Shown: positions 45,507-56,868, counted from the first letter of the stretch. The stretch: 64,000 nucleotides of DNA from Candidatus Schekmanbacteria bacterium (GCA_016188575.1 JACPHN010000082.1:51419-115418); one strand, 5' to 3'. The notes: generated from the letters alone by a model not told the origin. Made by a program: numbers and translations.

Positions 45507-47705
45507 ATGGCACTGGATTTCGCAGATCTTCAGCGCCGGTTCTTTCGCGGCGAGCTTGTCGACTTCATCACGCGGTACAGCGACATTTTCCTGGCCGGTC
45601 TGATCATCGTCATCATCGGCATGATGATCGTGCCCCTGCCCCCATTGATCCTCGACCTGCTGTTGGCCACCAACATTACCGCGTCTGTCGTCATCTTGAT
45701 GACGTGCTTGTATATTCCGAACGCCACCAAGATCGCTTCCTTTCCGTCGATTCTGCTCATCACGACGCTATTCCGTCTGGCGCTGAACGTCTCTTCGACG
45801 CGCCTGATTCTGCTCTACGCCTACGCAGGAGAGGTCATCAAGGGATTCGGCGAGTTCGTCGTCGGCGGCAACATGGTCGTCGGTGCCATCATCTTCATCG
45901 TCCTTATCCTCGTGCAGATGCTCGTCATCACCAAGGGCGCCGAGCGCGTGTCGGAAGTCGCCGCCCGCTTCACTCTCGACGCCATGCCCGGCAAGCAGAT
46001 GTCGATCGACGCCGATGTCCGCGCCGGTTCGATTACCATGGAGGAAGCCGCGCAAAAGCGCACGGCGCTGGCCATGGAATCCAAGCTGTTCGGAAACATG
46101 GACGGCGCCATGAAGTTCGTCAAGGGAGACGCGATCGCGGGCATCATCATGACGGCGATCAACATCATCGGCGGCCTCATCATCGGCGTCATGATGAAGG
46201 GCATGACCGCCGGGGAGGCAGCGAAGACCTACTCGATCCTCACCATCGGTGACGGCCTGGTCTCGCAAATTCCGTCACTCCTGATTTCGGTTTCGGCCGG
46301 TTTCATCGTCACGCGCGTGGCGAGCGAGGATGAGGGCAGCCACCTCGGCAAGGACATCGGCACGCAGATTCTCGGCCAGCCAAAGGCAATCGCCATCGCC
46401 TCCGGCTTTCTCATCCTCATTGGGTTGATTCCCGGCCTCCCAACGGTGCCGTTCTTCGTGCTTTCCGCGCTGGCCGGTTCGATGGCGTTTTCCGTATTCA
46501 AGATGCGGGAGGTAAAGGAGCTGGAGGCGCAGGGAATTCACCCCGGAGCAGCCGCGGCGCCGGCGCCGGCCCAGCCCGGGGAAAAGGGGGAAGTCGTGCC
46601 CCAGAAGCGACCCGCGGCGGCGCCTGCCAAGAAGGCTGGCCCAAAGGAGGACCGTGGCCTCACTTTCGTGGTCCCCGTGGCGCTGGAAGTCAGCCGTAAG
46701 CTGACGCCTCTGGTCGATGCCAACCAGGACGGCGGCGAGTTTCTCAACGAAATGATCCCCGCCATGCGCGACATCCTCTACATGGACATGGGAGTGAAGT
46801 TTCCGGGCGTGCGCATCCGCGGCAACAACCCCAACCTCGCTCCCGATACCTATCTGGTCAAGCTCCACGAGATTCCGATCGCCACGGGGCAGGTTCCCGA
46901 CGGCAAGATCCTCGTCCGCGAGGCGGCGGAGAACCTGCGCAACTTGCACATCCAGGCCATGACCACGCGCAATCCGTCCGATGGCACGCCGGCGGCATGG
47001 GTCGACTCTGAGCGCATTCCCATCATCGAGCAGGCGGGGCTCATGTACTGGCAGCCGCCGGGTGTGATGCTGCTGCATCTTTCCGGGGTTCTTCGCCACT
47101 ACGCTGCGGAATTCCTCGGAATCCAGGAAGTGCAGTCGATGCTCGACGAGATGGAGAAGACCTACCCGGCGCTGGTGAAGGCCGTGGTGCCCAAGATCAT
47201 CACGGTGATCAAGCTGACCGAGATCTTGCAGCGGCTGGTCGAGGAGGACATTTCGATCCGCGACCTGCGGCGCATCCTGGAAGCGCTTGCCGAGTGGGGT
47301 CAGGTCGAGAAAGACACCGTGATGCTGACCGAGTACGTGCGCAGCGAGATGAAGCGATACATCAGCTTCAAGGCCGCGGGCGGCGGCACCGTGTTGTATG
47401 TGTATCTGCTCGACCCGCAGATAGAGGACATGGTGAAGAATTCGCTGCGACATACCGCGTCCGGCTCCTACGTGGCGCTAGAGCCGGAGCTGACACAGGA
47501 GCTTTTCCGAGCCATGCGGCGGCAACTCGGAACGGAAATTCACACCGCGCAAATTCCCCCCGTCATCCTCACGGCGATTGACATCCGCCCGTATTTCCGG
47601 AGGCTGATCGAGCTGGAGTTCCCGCGCTTGAGCGTCCTGTCATACCAGGAGCTCACGGAGGAAATGAATGTGCAGCCGCTCGGCCGCATCGCACTCGACG
47701 GGTGA
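45507..47705 (+). CDS. sctV: Type III secretion export-gate protein SctV (FlhA/InvA family)
   Basis: A 732-residue inner-membrane protein forming the nonameric export gate that accepts substrates and uses the proton gradient. About seven to eight membrane segments lie in the first 330 residues (IFLAGLIIVIIGMMIVPLPP, then TLFRLALNVSSTRLILLYAY, the FHIPEP-type signature). The conserved loop PGKQMSIDADVRAGSI and the long cytosolic C-domain from about 385 (VALEVSRKLTPLVDANQ, YVALEPELTQELFRAMRRQL) follow. An Ala/Pro/Lys linker joins them. Other flagellar genes are absent and a SycD-like chaperone is adjacent, so a non-flagellar system is likely. The rest of the apparatus must be elsewhere. Confidence 0.88.
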   Translation: MALDFADLQRRFFRGELVDFITRYSDIFLAGLIIVIIGMMIVPLPPLILDLLLATNITASVVILMTCLYIPNATKIASFPSILLITTLFRLALNVSSTRLILLYAYAGEVIKGFGEFVVGGNMVVGAIIFIVLILVQMLVITKGAERVSEVAARFTLDAMPGKQMSIDADVRAGSITMEEAAQKRTALAMESKLFGNMDGAMKFVKGDAIAGIIMTAINIIGGLIIGVMMKGMTAGEAAKTYSILTIGDGLVSQIPSLLISVSAGFIVTRVASEDEGSHLGKDIGTQILGQPKAIAIASGFLILIGLIPGLPTVPFFVLSALAGSMAFSVFKMREVKELEAQGIHPGAAAAPAPAQPGEKGEVVPQKRPAAAPAKKAGPKEDRGLTFVVPVALEVSRKLTPLVDANQDGGEFLNEMIPAMRDILYMDMGVKFPGVRIRGNNPNLAPDTYLVKLHEIPIATGQVPDGKILVREAAENLRNLHIQAMTTRNPSDGTPAAWVDSERIPIIEQAGLMYWQPPGVMLLHLSGVLRHYAAEFLGIQEVQSMLDEMEKTYPALVKAVVPKIITVIKLTEILQRLVEEDISIRDLRRILEALAEWGQVEKDTVMLTEYVRSEMKRYISFKAAGGGTVLYVYLLDPQIEDMVKNSLRHTASGSYVALEPELTQELFRAMRRQLGTEIHTAQIPPVILTAIDIRPYFRRLIELEFPRLSVLSYQELTEEMNVQPLGRIALDG

Positions 47706-47835
47706 TGCGCGACGAGGCGGCGAAACTTTTCGCCTCAGTTCGCGATAACGGACCAGAGGCGGAATGCCGCTCGCCGGCAAGTCAGCGTCCGCGCGAGCTT
47801 GTTATCATCCCCGACCTAGATGGAGGGAAGAGATT

Positions 47836-50052
47836 ATGGTGCAAGGTGTAGGTGGTGCCGGTGGCGGCCCGGAAGTCTGGCAACAGATCATTGACTTCAT
47901 GGGGAAGATGCCGCAAGCATCTCCCGAGCAAAAAGTCTCCGAGGCCGTCAAGCATTTTGGTAAGGAAGCCGTGCTGGGCCTGCTGTCGCAGGCGCGTTCC
48001 GAGTTCGAAGAGCTGGGCAAGAGGCAAGGGGACCCGCACGGGCTGCGCTCCCCGCGCCAAGCTGCTGGCGGGGCCGGCGGCGCTGGTGGTCTGCCGAGCA
48101 TGCAGCAACTCGGTAAGCAGCCGGGCTTCGGCAATTTCGATGTGAATTCGCTGCTCCAGCAAGCGCGAATGGGCAACTGGGGTGGTGTGGCCCAGACGCT
48201 GGCGGGGCCGGCGCTCAACGCGCTCAATATCCCGGACTGGGCGAAGCAAGGCCTCAATAGCGGTCTCCAGGGTGCAGCCCAAAACTTCCTTTCCTCCATC
48301 CTTCCGGGTAATATCAGCAATCAACTTTCGCCGGAAATGCTGCAGAGCTTCGGACAGCAGGTTCTCGGCGGTCTTCCGCAGGCGTTTCAGCAAGGATTGT
48401 CGCAGCTCGGCGTTCCCCAGGATCTGCTGGGCGGAGCTGCGGACCGGTTCCTGGGTGGCGCGCAGAACCAACTGCTCAACATGTTGCCGCCGGACTACCG
48501 CAACCTGCTGCAAGGCGCCATCAACAATCCGCAGGGCTTTCTCCCGAATCTGATTGGCAACCTCGCGCAGCAACAGGGCGGTGGCCTGCTGAATCAGCTT
48601 CCCGCGGGCCTGGGGAACGCTTTCCAGGGCGCCGGCGGCATGGAAGGGCTGCTTCGCGACCCGTCGAGCTTCCTGCAGAACCTCGGAGGGCAGTACGCGC
48701 CGCAGCTTGCTAACCAGCTTGTCGGCATGCTGCCGCAGGGCGTACAGCAATACCTTCCTCAGGGTCTCGACTGGGCCAACCCCGGCCAGGCGGCGCAGCA
48801 GCTTCTGCAGCACGCGGGTGGCCAGCTCCTCAACAACTTGGGCGGCCAGCTTCCGGGTGCCTTCCAGCAGTGGATGCCGCAGGGTCTCAACCTTGGGGAT
48901 ATTGCCAACAACCCGCAAGGCTTCGTCAACAACCTCGGCAACCAGGCGCTCCAGTACCTGCCCGAGGGCGTTCAAAACCTGTTCCCGAATGGCTTCAGCT
49001 CGGATGCGATCCGCAACCTGCCGATTCGCGACACGGTGAATAACTTCATCGACCAGGGCGTCGATACGCTGTTCTTCGATCAGGAAAACGGGCTTGGGCT
49101 GCCGCGCACGATGACCGGTGGCGGCTCGAAGACGGGTCAGACCGGTGCGCAGTGGGGCGAGGGCATGACCCAGCAAAACGTTCAGGACTGGGTCATGGGC
49201 CAGGGCGCGCAGTTCCTCGGCGAGAAGGGAAACACGCTGTGGCAGGCAATGGCCGAGGCCGAATTCGGCAAGGTCGACCTGCAAGCCCAGGGAGATTGGG
49301 GCAGCGCCTACCTGCAGGGCTCGACGAAGGCTCAGGCCGGAGTGCGGGCGTACGGAGATGCCAGCCTCGAAGACCTGTCGGCGTACATCGGCGTCGAGGC
49401 CGGTGCGCAGATCATGTCGGACTATCGCGCCGGCTACAAGACCCCGACAGTCAACCTCGGTGGCCACGAAGTGGGCGCTCAGGTCGACGGCCGCGTCTAC
49501 GGCATGGCGGGAGCGGTTGGTCGTGCCGAGGCGGGAATTTCGCTGAAGGACGATCCGCACATCACGCTGGGCGCTGAAGCCTTCGCAGGAGCTCGCGCGG
49601 GCGTGGAGGGTAGTGCGGGTCTCAACGTCGATGGCAAGGAGCTGGCGTCCGTGCACGGCAAGGCGGAGGCCTGGGCCGGAGTTGGCGCGCGGGCGAACCT
49701 GGACGTCGGGTTTGAGGACGGCAAGTTCCGGTTTGGCATCGGCCTGGGTGCGGCGTTGGGCGTCGGCTTCAACCTCGACTGGGGCTTCGAAATCGATTTC
49801 GGTGCCATCGCTGATACGGTCGGTGACATCGCCAAGGACGTGGTCGGTGGCGTGGTCGACTTTGCCGAGGATGCGGCGGACTGGGTCGGCGATGCGGTCG
49901 ATACCGTTGGCGACGCGATCGGCGATGCGGCGGACGCGGTCGGCGACGCGGTCGGCGACGCTGCGGATGCGGTTGGCGAAGTCGTCAGCGACGTGGGTGA
50001 CGCGATCGGCGACGCCGCGGAAGCGGTCGGCGACGCGCTGACCTCCTGGTAG
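47836..50052 (+). CDS. Large Gln/Gly-rich repeat protein, candidate type III secretion substrate
   Basis: A 738-residue protein with no Sec signal. After a helical start (QKVSEAVKHFGKEAVLGLLS) come about 300 residues of degenerate repeats rich in Gln, Asn, Gly and Leu, with the recurrent words NNPQGF, GGQLPGAFQQW and LPQGVQQYLPQG. Residues about 440-660 have a Gly/Ala/Asp-rich, beta-like pattern. The last 90 residues repeat VGDAxGDAADA in a near-heptad, likely a long amphipathic helix. ATG at 47836 has GGAGGGA upstream. Its place right after sctV and a SycD-like chaperone suggests a translocator or surface effector. No homologue recognised. Confidence 0.75.
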   Translation: MVQGVGGAGGGPEVWQQIIDFMGKMPQASPEQKVSEAVKHFGKEAVLGLLSQARSEFEELGKRQGDPHGLRSPRQAAGGAGGAGGLPSMQQLGKQPGFGNFDVNSLLQQARMGNWGGVAQTLAGPALNALNIPDWAKQGLNSGLQGAAQNFLSSILPGNISNQLSPEMLQSFGQQVLGGLPQAFQQGLSQLGVPQDLLGGAADRFLGGAQNQLLNMLPPDYRNLLQGAINNPQGFLPNLIGNLAQQQGGGLLNQLPAGLGNAFQGAGGMEGLLRDPSSFLQNLGGQYAPQLANQLVGMLPQGVQQYLPQGLDWANPGQAAQQLLQHAGGQLLNNLGGQLPGAFQQWMPQGLNLGDIANNPQGFVNNLGNQALQYLPEGVQNLFPNGFSSDAIRNLPIRDTVNNFIDQGVDTLFFDQENGLGLPRTMTGGGSKTGQTGAQWGEGMTQQNVQDWVMGQGAQFLGEKGNTLWQAMAEAEFGKVDLQAQGDWGSAYLQGSTKAQAGVRAYGDASLEDLSAYIGVEAGAQIMSDYRAGYKTPTVNLGGHEVGAQVDGRVYGMAGAVGRAEAGISLKDDPHITLGAEAFAGARAGVEGSAGLNVDGKELASVHGKAEAWAGVGARANLDVGFEDGKFRFGIGLGAALGVGFNLDWGFEIDFGAIADTVGDIAKDVVGGVVDFAEDAADWVGDAVDTVGDAIGDAADAVGDAVGDAADAVGEVVSDVGDAIGDAAEAVGDALTSW

Positions 50053-50065
50053 TCAGTATGCTGGT

Positions 50066-50106
50066 GTCACCGGGCGGCCGCGAGCCGCTCGGTGACCCTT
50101 GTTTGG
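50066..50106 (+). terminator. Terminator after the sctV cluster
   Basis: GTCACCGGGCGGC (50066-50078) pairs with GCCGCTCGGTGAC (50084-50096), with one G-T pair, and is followed by CCTTGTTT. Long stable stem; modest T run. Confidence 0.7.
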
Positions 50107-50163
50107 CAGCGGCCGGCCAGGCGCACGGAGTAGTGCCTGCCGGCCGTGGCCGTTGAGGGGGCA

Positions 50164-51240
50164 ATGAGCGGAAGGTCGCGATCGGCGCGTACCCCAGCGA
50201 CGATGCCCGTGACGTGGGCGATCACCGCGGCGACTGTCTGGCTCCTGGCAGGGTCCGGCTGCTCGCCCCCGCCCTACCGGGAGGACGTCGGCGACCTGTC
50301 GGGGCCCTTCGCAGCATACTACGAGGGCAAGCTCGCGCTCAGCCGCGCTGCCGGCGTGCGACCGGGCAATGAGGAGCGGCTCGTTCGGCGGTCGCCCGAG
50401 CGCACCGATGTTGCCGTGTTGTACATCCACGGGTGGGGCGCCACCCGCGCGGAGGGCGAGGCGATATTCGATACGATCGGCGAGCGCCTGGGGGCCAACA
50501 CCTACTACCTGCGCCTCCCCGGTCATGGGACCGATATGGACGACCAGGCGGCGCAGCCATTCACGGCGTACCTGGACTGCGTCAGCGCGGCGTTTCTAAG
50601 GTCCCGCCAGCTCGGCAGGAGAATCATCGTCGGGGGGACGAGCACCGGGGCGCTGCTGGCGACCTGGTTGGCGGCGCGCTATCCGATGGACACGGCGGCG
50701 CTCATCATCGCCTCACCGCTGTACGAATTTCGTGGCGCAAGCGCGCGTCTACTGGGCGTTCCTGGGGTGCTGCCGCTCGCCGCCGCGCTGTCGGGCGGGG
50801 TGCGGGACGCGGGCTGGCGCGCTGGGGAAGATGTCGAGCGGAAGCTGCCGGGGTTCGAAGATCATTGGCTGACGGCGCAGCGCTACTCGGCGCTACACCA
50901 CCTCGAGAATTTGCGGCGGTACATCGCACGGGCGGAGACTTTTGCGAGGGTTTCGGCGCCGGCGCTGCTGTTCTACTATTACCGCGACGAGGAGCATCAG
51001 GACGAGGTCGTGAGTGTGGCGGCGATGCGCGAAGCGTTCGCGCTCTTCGGGACGGGCGCCGGCAGGCGCGCTCCGCAGCGGGAGGTCGCGGTTGCGGATG
51101 GCAACCACGTGCTGTTCAGCGCGTATGTGCGCACGGATAAGGCGCTCATCCTCCGCGAGACGATGGGATTCCTGGAGGGGCTGGCGGACGTGCGGTTGGA
51201 CATGAGCGGCCCGTCCACAATGGACAAATCGATCCATTGA
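50164..51240 (+). CDS. Alpha/beta-hydrolase lipoprotein (serine aminopeptidase/lipase type)
   Basis: A 358-residue exported hydrolase with lipobox LLAGSGC near residue 33, so attached to a membrane. Catalytic triad: Ser in VGGTSTGALLA, Asp in YYYRDEEHQDEVV and His in ADGNHVLFS. The oxyanion strand is VAVLYIHGWGAT. It resembles carboxylesterases and monoacylglycerol-lipase-like enzymes of the hydrolase_4 family. ATG at 50164 has GAGGGGG just upstream. It lies alone after the secretion cluster terminator. Confidence 0.8.
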   Translation: MSGRSRSARTPATMPVTWAITAATVWLLAGSGCSPPPYREDVGDLSGPFAAYYEGKLALSRAAGVRPGNEERLVRRSPERTDVAVLYIHGWGATRAEGEAIFDTIGERLGANTYYLRLPGHGTDMDDQAAQPFTAYLDCVSAAFLRSRQLGRRIIVGGTSTGALLATWLAARYPMDTAALIIASPLYEFRGASARLLGVPGVLPLAAALSGGVRDAGWRAGEDVERKLPGFEDHWLTAQRYSALHHLENLRRYIARAETFARVSAPALLFYYYRDEEHQDEVVSVAAMREAFALFGTGAGRRAPQREVAVADGNHVLFSAYVRTDKALILRETMGFLEGLADVRLDMSGPSTMDKSIH

Positions 51241-51250
51241 TGCTATCATC
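51237..51250. promoter_or_regulatory. Palindrome upstream of the Rrf2 gene
   Basis: TTGATGCTATCATC contains GATG-CTAT-CATC, overlapping the stop of the hydrolase gene and about 100 bases before the regulator. It could be an operator for the Rrf2 protein or an FNR-type half-site pair, but the spacing is not canonical. Confidence 0.25.
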
Positions 51251-51351
51251 TGCACCGGCGGTTTGAACGCGGGGGGTAGCTCGAGCGTCACCGCCCGTCT
51301 TCGCCGTCATCGCGCGATTGTCGTTGATCCTCGCTCCCAGATGGAGAGGAA

Positions 51352-51867
51352 ATGTTGTTCTCACGCGCATGCGAATATGGGCTGAGAGCTGCGCTCTACC
51401 TGTCGGCGCAGCCCTCCCCGGCGCCCATCCAAGTCAAACACGTTGCCAAAGAGCTGGGTATCCCCAACGCCTTTCTCTCCAAAGTCGTCCGCGATCTCGC
51501 CAAGGCGCGCCTGCTCCATACCCGCGTAGGTCCCGGTGGCGGCGTGCGGCTGGCGAAACCGGCCGCGAAGATCACCCTCTACGACGTGGTCAAGGCGATT
51601 GACGGAGTGGAGCTGTTCAGCGAGTGCATCCTAGGCATCCCCGGCTGCTCCGATCGCGAACGCGTCTGTCCGCTGCACGAGCAGTGGGGGCAGATGCGCG
51701 AGCAGATCCGGCAGCTCATGAAGGAAAAAACGCTGGCGGATTTCGGTGCCGAGCTTGCCAAGACCGACGATTTTCGGGAGAGCTTGCGCTCCATGGCGCA
51801 GGTCGGCGACGCCGTAAACCTGCCAGCAGAAGCGGGCGTAGCGGTCACGGGAGAGACCGGGAGGTAA
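51352..51867 (+). CDS. Rrf2-family Fe-S transcriptional regulator (NsrR/IscR-like)
   Basis: A 171-residue winged-helix regulator. RACEYGLRAALYLS and AKELGIPNAFLSKVVRDLAK form the DNA-binding part, and RVGPGGGVRLAKP is the wing. Three Cys (ECILGIPGC ... VCPLHEQW) fit the Fe-S ligand set of NsrR/IscR-type members, which sense nitric oxide or Fe-S status. It lies 87 bases upstream of the nitrite reductase gene on the same strand, so control of denitrification by NO is likely (inference from context). Confidence 0.85.
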   Translation: MLFSRACEYGLRAALYLSAQPSPAPIQVKHVAKELGIPNAFLSKVVRDLAKARLLHTRVGPGGGVRLAKPAAKITLYDVVKAIDGVELFSECILGIPGCSDRERVCPLHEQWGQMREQIRQLMKEKTLADFGAELAKTDDFRESLRSMAQVGDAVNLPAEAGVAVTGETGR

Positions 51868-51939
51868 GAGTGGTCGTGTGGCAGCGCGCGTTCCCGGCGC
51901 GCTGGCTGACGGGAAGGCCCAGGTGAGGCCACCTAGTGA

Positions 51940-53940
<2,001 letters not shown>

Positions 53941-54032
53941 TCGCATTGCGCTCGCCGTCCCGCCCGGGCGGCGCGGCGAACGCAATCCGTGGTTGGTGCT
54001 CCGCGCCTCGCGGGCGGCTGGAGCTTGCGATC

Positions 54033-54067
54033 CTGCCGGTCTGGCCTGCCAGCCGGCAGATTTTTTT
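54033..54067 (+). terminator. Terminator of nirS
   Basis: CTGCCGG (54033-54039) pairs with CCGGCAG (54053-54059), with an inner CTGG-cctg-CCAG stem, followed by ATTTTTTT. Strong intrinsic terminator. Confidence 0.9.
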
Positions 54068-54137
54068 GTGGCGCCCACCTCCGCCAGACCGCGCAGACTG
54101 GGCGCCGCCGTCCGCCATGAGCAATTTCCAAGAAGTC

Positions 54138-54235
54138 GGGCGTCGGCTGAACGTGCTTTCCACTATGGCGAGCGCAATGCGCGTGGACACTTGTATGGGA
54201 GCATCACCCGACAGTCGGCCGACGCCTGAAGTCGC
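54138..54235 (+). repeat. Dispersed repeat, copy B
   Basis: GGCGTCGGCTGAACGTGC, ATGGCGAGCGCAATGCGCGT, CACTTGTATGGGA and then CCCGACAGTCGGCCGACG. Matches copy A at 19378-19470 in order and orientation. It lies between nirS and the creatininase gene, ending about 20 bases before that gene's start. Confidence 0.7.
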
Positions 54236-54254
54236 ACTCATAAGGAGAAACATC

Positions 54255-55223
54255 GTGTCCAGAATCGTACAGTGGAACGAGCTGACCGGGCGGGACTTTG
54301 CCCGACTCGAGCCGCGTCGGGCGGTCGCCGTCTGCGTTCTCTCGCCCATGGAGGTCCACGGTCCCCATCTCCCGGTGCATACGGACATGCTCGAAGCCGG
54401 CGCGCTGGCCGATCGCATGCTCGACAAGCTCGCGGGCGACGATGCAGAGCTGACCTTCGTGCGCACGCCGCCGCTATTCGTCGCTACCGATGTCGTCCCG
54501 CAGCGCGGCTCACTGCAGTTTCGCGCCTCTACGGTAGTTGCCGTCGCCACTGACCTGGGCCGGAGCCTCGCCGCCCAGGGTTTCAGGCACATCTGGGTGA
54601 TGAGCTTCCACGGCGGCCCTCGGCACTTTCTGGCCCTGGAAAAGGCGGCCACCGATGTCAGCGTCCGGTATGGTTGTCGGATGGTATCCTTCTTTTCCCT
54701 GCTGCTCTCGCGGCTCACGCAGGGAAGCCACGAGCTTGGCGACGTGCTGAAGGGAGTCGCCGGCCTGGACCGCGAGTTGCTCAAGGGGGATACGCATGGT
54801 GGTTTGGTGGAGACGGCGTTGATGCTGCACCTCGATGGCGACCGCGTGGCGCGTGACTATGCGGAGCTCGAGCGAAAGACGGTAGAAATGGCCTTCGCGC
54901 AGGGGACCTCGTCGCTGGTCGAGCCCGGGGGTAGCGGTGTCGGCCGGATTGCCCAGATCTTGCGCCGCTTTGTGTTCTCGCGGAGATACTTCGAGGACAA
55001 TACCTACTCTGGTGCTCCCGGGGCGGGTGCGGCCGAGACCGGCGCGGCAATCCTGGACGTGCTGGCCGAGCACGCGGCCGCCGCAGCGCGCGAGCTACTG
55101 GCCGAAACGGTGCCGTTGGAGCGCTGCCATTCGCCGATATGGCCGCTGCGGCATCTCTTTCTCAGCGGCACCCTGGAGCGGGCGCTGGACCGGGTCCTGG
55201 GGTTCAAGTCCGCGGTCTTTTGA
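54255..55223 (+). CDS. Creatininase-family metal-dependent amidohydrolase
   Basis: A 322-residue enzyme of the creatininase family, which includes creatinine amidohydrolase, FAPy deformylase-like and MftE peptidase-like members. The metal-site residues are visible in LSPMEVHGPHLPVHTDMLEA (E, H, D), the loop VMSFHGGPRHFLAL and GDTHGGLVETALMLHLD. GTG at 54255 stands eight bases after AAGGAG. A longer open frame from 53787 runs through the nirS 3' end and repeat DNA and is not used. The substrate is unknown, and no mycofactocin genes are near. Confidence 0.83.
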   Translation: MSRIVQWNELTGRDFARLEPRRAVAVCVLSPMEVHGPHLPVHTDMLEAGALADRMLDKLAGDDAELTFVRTPPLFVATDVVPQRGSLQFRASTVVAVATDLGRSLAAQGFRHIWVMSFHGGPRHFLALEKAATDVSVRYGCRMVSFFSLLLSRLTQGSHELGDVLKGVAGLDRELLKGDTHGGLVETALMLHLDGDRVARDYAELERKTVEMAFAQGTSSLVEPGGSGVGRIAQILRRFVFSRRYFEDNTYSGAPGAGAAETGAAILDVLAEHAAAAARELLAETVPLERCHSPIWPLRHLFLSGTLERALDRVLGFKSAVF

Positions 55224-55234
55224 ACCGTCGTGCG

Positions 55235-55415
55235 GCGCTTGGCGTCGACGCGGTAGCGCCTCCCTCCGTCCCCTTCCCGCTTGCGCGGGGAGGTGAGGTG
55301 GAATATCCCCCTCCGGCCCTCCCCCCGCCTGCGGTGGGAGGTGAGGTATGGGGTCTTCGTGATGCGCTTTCCACTCCGCCTGCAGTCGAACAGCGGTGGA
55401 TTCAGGGCGCGCGGT
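55235..55415. repeat. GC-rich intergenic repeat, two units
   Basis: GCGTCGACGCGGTAGCGCCT, CCCTCCGTCCCC and the hairpin CCCGCTTGCGCGGGGAGGTG, AGGTGG. A second hairpin follows (CCCCCCGCCTGCGGTGGGAG, GTGAGG), and near 55395 the reversed word GCGGTGGATTCAGGG. The fullest example of the family in the window. Confidence 0.7.
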
Positions 55416-55476
55416 CCCGCTTGCAAGAGCGTGGATACGGCACTAAGGTAAGACCCCCGAGGGGCAGTGGCGGATA

Positions 55477-56868
55477 ATGAGCATACTAGGCCGTTGGTTC
55501 AAGGGCACGGGGTCGAAACCCGGCAAGGAAAGAGTTGAAGGCAAGCCGGAGCGGCCGGCAGGAAGCGGGGTTTCGCCCGAACGGCGCGGGCCTGGACAGG
55601 CAGCGCGGCCGACGCGACCGGGACCGGAGCCCAGTGAGCTTGCCGTGACTCGCGTGCTGCCGCGTCCGGACTTTGCGCCGGAGGCGCCGCCGGCGCCCGA
55701 GCCTCAGCACCAGCCGACTGCGACCGTGATCGCGCCGCCGCAGAGCTCGGTAGCAGCAGGTGAAGCCGAAGACGTTGCGGAGGTGGAGGCAGAGGAGGAG
55801 CTCGACGACCAGATCGACGACAGCTTTGATCGCCTCTTCGGCGGCGCCGCGACAGCGGAGGGGGACGATGGTGAGGAGTCCGCGTTCGGCGGTTTCGACA
55901 GCGTCTTGGAGGCGGTAACGACGCTGGAATCCGAGGACGCCGAGGCGGCTGGCTCGCCGGCGGCGGCCGCGCACGAACCGGTCTACGCCTCGACGGACGA
56001 CTACATCATGCAGGAGGCGCTCGGCATCTTCTGCGAGATTGCGAGCCTGCAGGTGCAGCCCGTCAAGGGCTTCATCACCGAGCTGAGATACGGCCCGGTG
56101 GCGCCGCGCTGGGTCGATATCTGCCTTCCCATCATCACCATGCTGGTGCAATCGGCCCAAGGTCTCGGACTCGCCAAGGCGGTGGCAGTTCTGGAGGAGT
56201 TTCGCACCTTGCTGGTGCAGGCCCGAGACGAGGAAGCCCCGCTCATCGACGCCCGACTCCGCGAGATGATGCTGCTCGCCTACGGCGAAATGGCGGCGGT
56301 TCTGCCCAAGGTCTTCTACCTCGACGCCGAGGAGCTCGACGACGCGCGGCGCGAAGTCATGATCGTCATGGGCCTTCTCCAACTCGTCCCTGAAGTCGGG
56401 CGGGTAAATCAGGACAAGCTCTTCTCGGCCGGTATCACGACCCTGGAAGCACTGTACAAGGCGCGACCCAACGATTTGCACCGCACGACGGGAATTCCGG
56501 CGCCGATCTGTGAGAAGATCTACGCGGGATTTCAAGAATACGGCAAGGAAGTCGACGAAGCGGAAGAGTTCGGCGAAGACGCCGAGACCTATCGATGGGA
56601 GAAGCTCGGCGCTCTCGTCGAGGAGCTCCGTCAAGTCCACCGCCAGTACAAGGAAGCGTCCGCCCAGGAATGGAAAGATGAAGACGCCGCCCGGCGCAAG
56701 CGGAAGTACCGCAAGCAGCGGGAGCGAATCGCGATCCGCGTGCGCATTGCTCTGGCCGAGCTCGGTTTGGAGCGGATCGCCGAGGAGTTCGACAGATTGC
56801 CGTTCGAGCGCCGGCTGCTTGGTCTTGATCGATACTTGAAAGCGGTTTCCGAGGGAGATACTCCCTGA
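55477..56868 (+). CDS. Hypothetical protein with acidic N-terminus and helix-hairpin-helix-like segment
   Basis: A 463-residue cytosolic protein of unknown role. Residues 1-170 are Pro/Glu/Ala-rich and probably disordered. Residues 175-330 are helical (EALGIFCEIASLQVQPVKGF, REMMLLAYGEMAAVLPKVFY). About 310-355 (LFSAGITTLEALYKARPNDL then TGIPAPICEKIYAGF) has the look of a helix-hairpin-helix module. The C-terminus is a charged helix. It is the first gene of a run with the pentapeptide protein (24-base gap), bactofilin and CheB-like esterase, so it may belong to a cytoskeletal or polarity assembly. Confidence 0.72.
   Translation: MSILGRWFKGTGSKPGKERVEGKPERPAGSGVSPERRGPGQAARPTRPGPEPSELAVTRVLPRPDFAPEAPPAPEPQHQPTATVIAPPQSSVAAGEAEDVAEVEAEEELDDQIDDSFDRLFGGAATAEGDDGEESAFGGFDSVLEAVTTLESEDAEAAGSPAAAAHEPVYASTDDYIMQEALGIFCEIASLQVQPVKGFITELRYGPVAPRWVDICLPIITMLVQSAQGLGLAKAVAVLEEFRTLLVQARDEEAPLIDARLREMMLLAYGEMAAVLPKVFYLDAEELDDARREVMIVMGLLQLVPEVGRVNQDKLFSAGITTLEALYKARPNDLHRTTGIPAPICEKIYAGFQEYGKEVDEAEEFGEDAETYRWEKLGALVEELRQVHRQYKEASAQEWKDEDAARRKRKYRKQRERIAIRVRIALAELGLERIAEEFDRLPFERRLLGLDRYLKAVSEGDTP

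Noticed and set aside
47782-49656. 624-codon minus-strand frame opposite the Gln/Gly-rich protein
   Set aside because: Shadow of the low-complexity forward gene, with no start signal or motif.
51237-51250. FNR box upstream of the Rrf2 gene
   Set aside because: TTGAT and ATCAT are only three bases apart and the second half is imperfect, so it is kept only as a low-confidence palindrome.
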